35,295 nucleotides of DNA. Origin: Planctomycetaceae bacterium (GTDB lineage: Bacteria > Planctomycetota > Planctomycetia > Planctomycetales > Planctomycetaceae). Shown here one piece after another: positions 31,050 to 35,295 of this stretch (its first letter is position 1; each line of letters opens with the position of its first letter). The DNA lies in the NCBI GenBank assembly GCA_002722955.1, contig PBMZ01000058.1, positions 1 through 35,295 of the forward strand, written 5' to 3'. The translations under genes and the position numbers were made by a program. The notes beneath the pieces were generated by a model. The model was not told the origin of the DNA and did no database searches. It saw only the letters and a list, made by a program, of their open reading frames with translations.

Positions 31050-31814
31050 TCATTTATGTTCGGACCAATCAGGATTCGATTGGACCGTTCGTCGAGTTAA
31101 CTCTTCGCTGCAGGCGACGACACCGTCCCAGCAACTGGCTGTCTCAAAAACATTTCGCAGATTCTGTAAGCACGAAGAACAGCAGACCTTTGTCAGATCA
31201 CTGTTGATCAATTGCCCTACCAACTGCATCGCGTCACTGTACCGTTGGAAGTGACACAACGCCGCCGCCAGTGAAATTCGAAACTCGGCATTATCGGGAG
31301 CTAGGTTGATGGCACGGCGAGCCGCTGCCTCGACCTGAGAAAATGGAGCTTTCAGTCGCCCCATGTAAAAGCTCAGATGAAACCACGCCTTGGCATCTTC
31401 AGGGGCAGCCACCACGGCACGGCGGGAAAGTTGCCACGCGCCAGGATAGTCGTTGACGCGATCGAGCATTTCCGCAGCCTTCAACAATGCCGCGGTACTC
31501 AACTCTTGCTGCTCCTTAATAGGTTCCAGCAGACCAATCGCCAATTCTTGTTTACCGTTTTCAATGTAACAATGAGCCAAATCAATCTGAGACTCGACAG
31601 CCAATGGGACTAACATTTGAGCTGACTCGAGTGCCTGTTGAGCAAGCTCAAATTCTCGACCAGCCGTTAGTGCCTGACCAATTTCCTGGTGCAAAGCTCC
31701 ATCAAAAGGCGATTCCGCGAATAACTCACGACACTTTTGAGCCGAAGGCGTTAGCTCTTTTGACGGCTCAATCTGGGGCTTGCCATCCGTTTGCTTATGT
31801 GATGCCGAATCCAT
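31050..31814 (-). CDS. Tetratricopeptide-repeat protein
   Basis: 254 residues, ATG at 31814-31812 with AGGGAAG upstream. No signal peptide. From about residue 20 to 225 the protein is built of helix pairs with TPR spacing; clear examples are LALTAGREFELAQQALESAQML-type, QIDLAHCYIENGKQELAIGL, WQLSRRAVVAAPEDAKAWFHL and AINLAPDNAEFRISLAAAL. Four Cys cluster near 210-232 (CCSSC and later), which might bind metal or a cofactor. It diverges from hemP across a 199-base region containing the Fur-box-like palindrome, so it may be iron-regulated. The molecular role is unknown. Confidence 0.85.
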   Translation of the reverse strand: MDSASHKQTDGKPQIEPSKELTPSAQKCRELFAESPFDGALHQEIGQALTAGREFELAQQALESAQMLVPLAVESQIDLAHCYIENGKQELAIGLLEPIKEQQELSTAALLKAAEMLDRVNDYPGAWQLSRRAVVAAPEDAKAWFHLSFYMGRLKAPFSQVEAAARRAINLAPDNAEFRISLAAALCHFQRYSDAMQLVGQLINSDLTKVCCSSCLQNLRNVFETASCWDGVVACSEELTRRTVQSNPDWSEHK

Positions 31815-31906
31815 GCTACTTCCCTAAATGATTGTAATGTCGTTATTTGTGGCGATTGATTTCGTTGGAATGTGCTAAAAAGCAATTCGATCAACCCGGC
31901 CCACGG

Positions 31907-31935
31907 TTGACATTGAGACTCAATCTCAATAACTT
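31907..31935 (+). promoter_or_regulatory. hemP promoter with a Fur-box-like operator between -35 and -10
   Basis: TTGACA (31907-31912) is a perfect -35. The next 17 bases (31913-31929) are the near-palindrome TTGAGACTCAATCTCAA, with TTGAGA and TCTCAA arms around ctcaa, close to TGAGAATnATTCTCA-type Fur boxes. TAACTT (31930-31935) follows as a weaker -10. A repressor bound here would cover the spacer exactly. The site lies 78 bases before hemP and 98 before the divergent TPR gene start, so it could govern both. Fur binding is inferred from the palindrome and the hemP target. Confidence 0.6.
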
Positions 31936-32013
31936 AACAACTCGAGACGAGAAGAGCAAGGGTGGTCACAGGAGAAAACTTGTGAAATTCAAAATTGAGA
32001 CACGGGCATCACA

Positions 32014-32190
32014 ATGAATCAGCAAACGCCGAAAGAAAACGACGCCTCGGAATCAGGCCAAAGTGCCAGCGTCCGTCAGATCAAAGCGGAAGAGCTGTTC
32101 GGACCGCACAATCAAGTCTTGATCGAACATCGCGGCGAGATTTACACGCTGCGAATTACTAAGAACGATAAGCTGATTCTCAATAAGTGA
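32014..32190 (+). CDS. hemP: HemP-like haemin uptake protein (small)
   Basis: 58 residues from ATG at 32014; the ribosome-binding site is weak. The C-terminal 40 residues have the HemP pattern: a leader, then ELFG, VLIEHRGEIYTLRIT and KLILNK. HemP proteins are very small, found near haem and iron uptake genes, Fur-regulated in several bacteria, and thought to aid haem use or act as regulatory proteins. The Fur-box-like promoter 31907-31935 just upstream strengthens the call. The acidic N-terminal 20 residues are variable. The DUF1552 gene converges from the other side, its stop 48 bases away. Confidence 0.85.
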   Translation: MNQQTPKENDASESGQSASVRQIKAEELFGPHNQVLIEHRGEIYTLRITKNDKLILNK

Positions 32191-32237
32191 TCGCTATCAT
32201 TGTCGTAGCCGAGACTCGCCAAATCATGTTCGCGCAT

Positions 32238-33578
32238 CTACACACGCGAGAAGATCGAGTTCTCGACGACACCCGTGCTGTCGCCGAACGTGTCGACTTG
32301 GACGCCCATTGAGCGGAGGATGCTTAGATAGACGTTGGACATGCGCGTGTCGCCGTCTTGCCAGTACTGGCCGTGCTTCAGGCCCAAATTGTTGCCGCCG
32401 GCGATAAGAGTTGGCAGGTTCTTCGGGTAGTGAGTTGTGCTGGCACCGCTGCCGAACAGGATGATGCTGTTGTCCAAGACACTGCCTTCCTTGTCCTTCA
32501 ATCCGTCAAGCCGTTTGAGGAAAGTGGCCAGTTGCTCGCTCAGGAAACGATCGTACTTGGCGAACTGCATCTGCCCATCCTTGTCGCCCGCGTGAGACAG
32601 GCTGTGGTGCGTTCTGGTCAAACCCAACTTCAACGGAAACGTGTCGCTGATGCCCATGCCATCTTCACGGTTGAGCATGAAGGCGACGGAACGCGTGATG
32701 TCGGCGTCGAAGGCCAAGGCGATCAAATCGAACATGTTGCGATAGTACTCGGCCGGTTCGCCTTCGGATGTCGCATCGAGGTTTAAGTGCGAGTAATCTT
32801 GCTTCTTGAGCGGGATGTCGATCCACTTCTCAGACGCGATCAAACGCGACTCGACCTCACTCAGTGAAGTCAGATATTGATCCATCTTCTGCCGATCGGA
32901 CTTGCCCAGCTTCTTGTTAAGAGAACGAGCACTCTCGAGGACGGCGTCGACCAGTTTGATTCGCCGCTTCAATTGATCGCGTTCTGATTCGAGGGACTCG
33001 CGATCGCCGCGGAACAAGCGATCGAAGATTCGGCGCGGATTGTTCTCGGCGGGGATCGGCTTGCCTTCGATGGTGTAAGAGATCGTGCCGGTTCTCGACA
33101 AGAAGCCTGTGCCGGCATCAACGGAAAGCACCAATGATGGCTGACGGCAGAATTGTTTCGTGTGCAACGCCACCATTTGGTCCAAGCCGACCGAGTTGTA
33201 ATTCGCACGATTCGGATTGTGCAGCGGTGCTCCGGTCAGCCACATGTCCGAACAGACATGCGGATCGGCTTTGGGGCCGTTGGGGTGATACAGGCCGCCC
33301 ATGAAGCTGACGTGTTTGCGATATGGGCTCAGCGGTTCGGTGGACTTACCGAAGACGAAGTTGCCTTGTTCGTCCTTCTTTCGAGGGAACCAACTCCACT
33401 CGTCAATCTTGTGTCGTTCGCGCGGAAGTGACATTCCGTTCGCTGTGTAAAGAGCACAGAATCGTCGCGGCACAGCCTCGGCAACTTCCGCCCCCATGAC
33501 GTCCAACACTGGCAAGGCCAACGTGGCTCCGGCGACACCCTTCAGGACAGCTCGACGATCAAGTTTGATATTGGTCAT
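32238..33578 (-). CDS. DUF1552 secreted protein (Tat signal)
   Basis: 446 residues. The N-terminus [20 protein letters not shown] is a twin-arginine signal, so the folded protein is exported. The rest matches DUF1552: [69 protein letters not shown], then a helical region, and [29 protein letters not shown] near the C-terminus. The function is unknown; it occurs almost always beside a DUF1592-family protein in planctomycetes, as here. It lies 97 bases downstream of that gene, with a 25-bp palindrome between them. Confidence 0.95.
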   Translation of the reverse strand: MTNIKLDRRAVLKGVAGATLALPVLDVMGAEVAEAVPRRFCALYTANGMSLPRERHKIDEWSWFPRKKDEQGNFVFGKSTEPLSPYRKHVSFMGGLYHPNGPKADPHVCSDMWLTGAPLHNPNRANYNSVGLDQMVALHTKQFCRQPSLVLSVDAGTGFLSRTGTISYTIEGKPIPAENNPRRIFDRLFRGDRESLESERDQLKRRIKLVDAVLESARSLNKKLGKSDRQKMDQYLTSLSEVESRLIASEKWIDIPLKKQDYSHLNLDATSEGEPAEYYRNMFDLIALAFDADITRSVAFMLNREDGMGISDTFPLKLGLTRTHHSLSHAGDKDGQMQFAKYDRFLSEQLATFLKRLDGLKDKEGSVLDNSIILFGSGASTTHYPKNLPTLIAGGNNLGLKHGQYWQDGDTRMSNVYLSILRSMGVQVDTFGDSTGVVENSIFSRV

Positions 33579-33609
33579 GGGGTAGGCTTTAGGTTGTGGG
33601 TGTATCTTC

Positions 33610-33667
33610 CGTAGCCTGACTCTCTGAGTCGGGCAATCACAGGCCCGACTCAGAGAGTCAGGCTACG
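33610..33667. repeat. 25-bp perfect inverted repeat
   Basis: The arms 33610-33634 (starts cgtagcctgactctc) and 33643-33667 (ends agtcaggctacg) are perfectly complementary, with an eight-base loop aatcacag. It lies between the DUF1592 stop and the DUF1552 start in a likely shared transcript. It could stabilise the upstream mRNA or attenuate the downstream gene. Its core gtcgggc/gcccgac recalls one hairpin at 510-526, but the arms differ otherwise. Confidence 0.9.
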
Positions 33668-33675
33668 TGAAACGA

Positions 33676-35295
33676 TCATTTCTCAAGAAACATCGGACTC
33701 TTGACCACAAAACGGATCATGTCCTGCATGCGATATTCTTGAGCCTTTAATTCTACCGACTTTTCCTTGAGGAACTCAATCTCATTGTATGTCAGGTCGC
33801 GACCAATTGCGTATGCGGTCAAATGTTTCATGAAGCTGAAGGCCACTTGGTCGATGCGTTTCCTCGCGAAATATTGTTTTAGTTCGTTGACGCTGGCGAC
33901 CTCGGTCTTGTCGGGCAAGGTCGAGCGGGCGTCGACTTTCTTGTCGTTCTTGAACAATCCGCCGGCATCGAATGCCTCGAACGGAACTCCCCACGGGTCG
34001 ATTCCCGAGTGACACTTTGCACAACCCGGTTGATTGCGGTGTCGCTCTAATCGCTCGCGGAGGGAAAGATGCTTTGTGTCCTCATCCAACTCGGGCACGT
34101 TTGGCGGCGGTGGCTCTGGTGGCTCGGCGACGATCTTGCGAGCGACCCAGGCACCGCGTTTGACGGGATTTGCCTCGCGGCCGTCGGAAAGTCCCGACAG
34201 GATGCTGGCCTGCGACAAAACGCCGCCTAGATTCTGGTTATCGTGTTTAATGGCAACGAACTTAAACCCGCTTTCGGTGCGATCGCCAAGTCCGTAGTAG
34301 TTGGCAACGACCTCGTTCGCGACGATGAAGTCCGATTGGACCAGGTTCCGCAACGGGAGGTCATGCCGAATTAAGTGCTCGAGGAAACGCACGGGTTCTT
34401 TTCGCAGCTCGACTTTGGCGTCGCGAGTCAACTTGGGATAGCGTTTGCGATCGATCTCGACGACATCGAACTTGTCCAGGCTGAGCCATTGCGAGCCGAA
34501 TTCGCTGGTGAATTGTTCGAAGCGAGGGTCCTTGATCATGCGTTCGATTTCAGAATCGAGCGACTTGGCCAACTGCCCGCGATCCGCCAGCGCCAGCGTT
34601 TTGGAATCCGGCGCCGCATTCCACAGGAAGTAAGACAACTTAGACGCCAGCTCGTGCGAGTCGAGCGGTTCCGGCTTTGGCGTCTCGCTGCTTTCAATCA
34701 AGAACAGAAACTGCGGCGAAGTCAAAATCACCAAAATCACATCTTTAATACTCTGACGAAGATCGCCGCCGTTGCTGAAGGACTCTTTCCATATTTTGAC
34801 CAGCGTCGCTTCTTCTGCTTGTGTGATCGGGCGACGGTAAGCTCGCGTCGCGAACGCTCGAATGATCTCGCGTGCGTAGACTGGCGGGTCGCCTTTGTGA
34901 TCGGATTCGATGAAGATATTGCTGTGTGATGCAGGCGGCCACGTCTCGTAAAACGGGCCTTCGAAATCAATTGAGCTAACTCGCAGTCGCGGTCGATCTC
35001 GACCGTCGGTGTATTCGCAGCGAACACCAATCTCGCGGATTCCGTCCAAGTAATTGACGTTGTCTTCCTCGACATCAGGATTGGGATAGTTCGCGATCGC
35101 GCCATCGAAGACGAATTCCTTGAGTTCACCCGAGTCGACGACCACGGGTTGAGCGACACGCATCATGGTGCTTCCGCAATCTCGACGAAAGCCGACATGG
35201 ACGCCAAGCTGTGGGTTTCGCTTCTCAAACGCGACAAACTGCTTTGCCAGCTCGTCAGAATTGTCGAGTCGCGTCAGAATCAGCTTCGACAGCTC
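33676..35295 (-). CDS. DUF1592/DUF1588/DUF1585 cytochrome-like protein, 3' part
   Basis: The frame is open to the right edge without a stop, so at least 539 codons are present and the 5' end lies outside. An internal ATG pair at 35166-35161 is not the start because the frame continues upstream with sensible sequence ([17 protein letters not shown]). In order: the end of a PSD1/DUF1587-type region and a beta part; DUF1595 and DUF1592 ([40 protein letters not shown]); DUF1588 ([46 protein letters not shown]); and DUF1585 at the C-terminus ([15 protein letters not shown]). CAKCH is a c-type haem motif. Function unknown; paired with DUF1552. Confidence 0.93.
   Translation of the reverse strand, partial: ELSKLILTRLDNSDELAKQFVAFEKRNPQLGVHVGFRRDCGSTMMRVAQPVVVDSGELKEFVFDGAIANYPNPDVEEDNVNYLDGIREIGVRCEYTDGRDRPRLRVSSIDFEGPFYETWPPASHSNIFIESDHKGDPPVYAREIIRAFATRAYRRPITQAEEATLVKIWKESFSNGGDLRQSIKDVILVILTSPQFLFLIESSETPKPEPLDSHELASKLSYFLWNAAPDSKTLALADRGQLAKSLDSEIERMIKDPRFEQFTSEFGSQWLSLDKFDVVEIDRKRYPKLTRDAKVELRKEPVRFLEHLIRHDLPLRNLVQSDFIVANEVVANYYGLGDRTESGFKFVAIKHDNQNLGGVLSQASILSGLSDGREANPVKRGAWVARKIVAEPPEPPPPNVPELDEDTKHLSLRERLERHRNQPGCAKCHSGIDPWGVPFEAFDAGGLFKNDKKVDARSTLPDKTEVASVNELKQYFARKRIDQVAFSFMKHLTAYAIGRDLTYNEIEFLKEKSVELKAQEYRMQDMIRFVVKSPMFLEK

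Noticed and set aside
31907..31935. The palindrome as a transcription terminator of the TPR gene
   Set aside because: It lies upstream of the TPR gene start, not after its end, and its stem is only six base pairs with no T run.
1..35295. CRISPR array, insertion sequence, prophage, tRNA or rRNA genes
   Set aside because: No regularly spaced direct repeats, no transposase or phage proteins and no RNA gene pattern were seen on either strand.

Overview
The window looks like chromosomal DNA of a planctomycete, probably of the Pirellula/Rhodopirellula type (order Pirellulales). The evidence is the combination of protein families: DUF1552 and DUF1592/DUF1588/DUF1585 proteins, a PVC-type haem-binding dehydrogenase, a DUF1559 prepilin-like protein, two secreted sulfatases, a DUF1570 remnant, a tandem Dabb lipoprotein, and a tetrahydromethanopterin C1-transfer enzyme in a non-methanogen. 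I see no rRNA, tRNA, CRISPR array, insertion sequence or prophage. The genus is inference; the families were recognised by eye.

Layout. Bases 1-1117 hold no gene I can support but carry small repeats and a REP/BIME-like double hairpin. A small membrane-protein gene (1118-1498, possibly frameshifted), a two-domain Dabb lipoprotein and a convergent DUF11-like lipoprotein follow. From 4.5 to 9.6 kb on the plus strand come a secreted/membrane protein with a GATase-like domain, an ABC ATPase, fhcD (formyl transfer in the H4MPT pathway) and a decayed DUF1570 gene. An RDD membrane protein (9.7-11.5 kb) converges with a degenerate M24 peptidase-like gene. An orphan HlyD-type protein and a sulfatase follow on plus. 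A minus-strand block (19.7-15.5 kb) carries an M20 peptidase, an NAD-type isocitrate dehydrogenase, aroH chorismate mutase and a second sulfatase. pyrK and a GH43/GH130-like propeller protein are on plus (20.2-22.0 kb).

The region 22.0-31.8 kb is entirely on the minus strand. In order of transcription it holds a TPR protein, a DUF1559 prepilin-like protein, a transthyretin-like lipoprotein, a DUF4198-Kelch fusion, a cupin, a zinc P1-nuclease/phospholipase-C-like protein with an NPCBM domain, a large PVC haem protein and an ECF sigma factor. The last six are closely spaced, and two junctions are TAATG and TAAATG. A short hemP-like gene (32014-32190, plus) diverges from the TPR gene; between them is a Fur-box-like palindrome that exactly fills the spacer of a TTGACA promoter. 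The right edge holds a DUF1552 gene and the 3' part of a DUF1592-family gene, separated by a 25-bp palindrome.

The most interesting points are the Fur-box/hemP promoter with the adjoining surface-protein run, the cytochrome-sigma factor coupling, the H4MPT enzyme, two genes that seem to have lost their catalytic parts (DUF1570, M24), and several unrelated families of long intergenic palindromes. A single new system is not proven. The best candidate is the iron-responsive-looking block 22049-32190.
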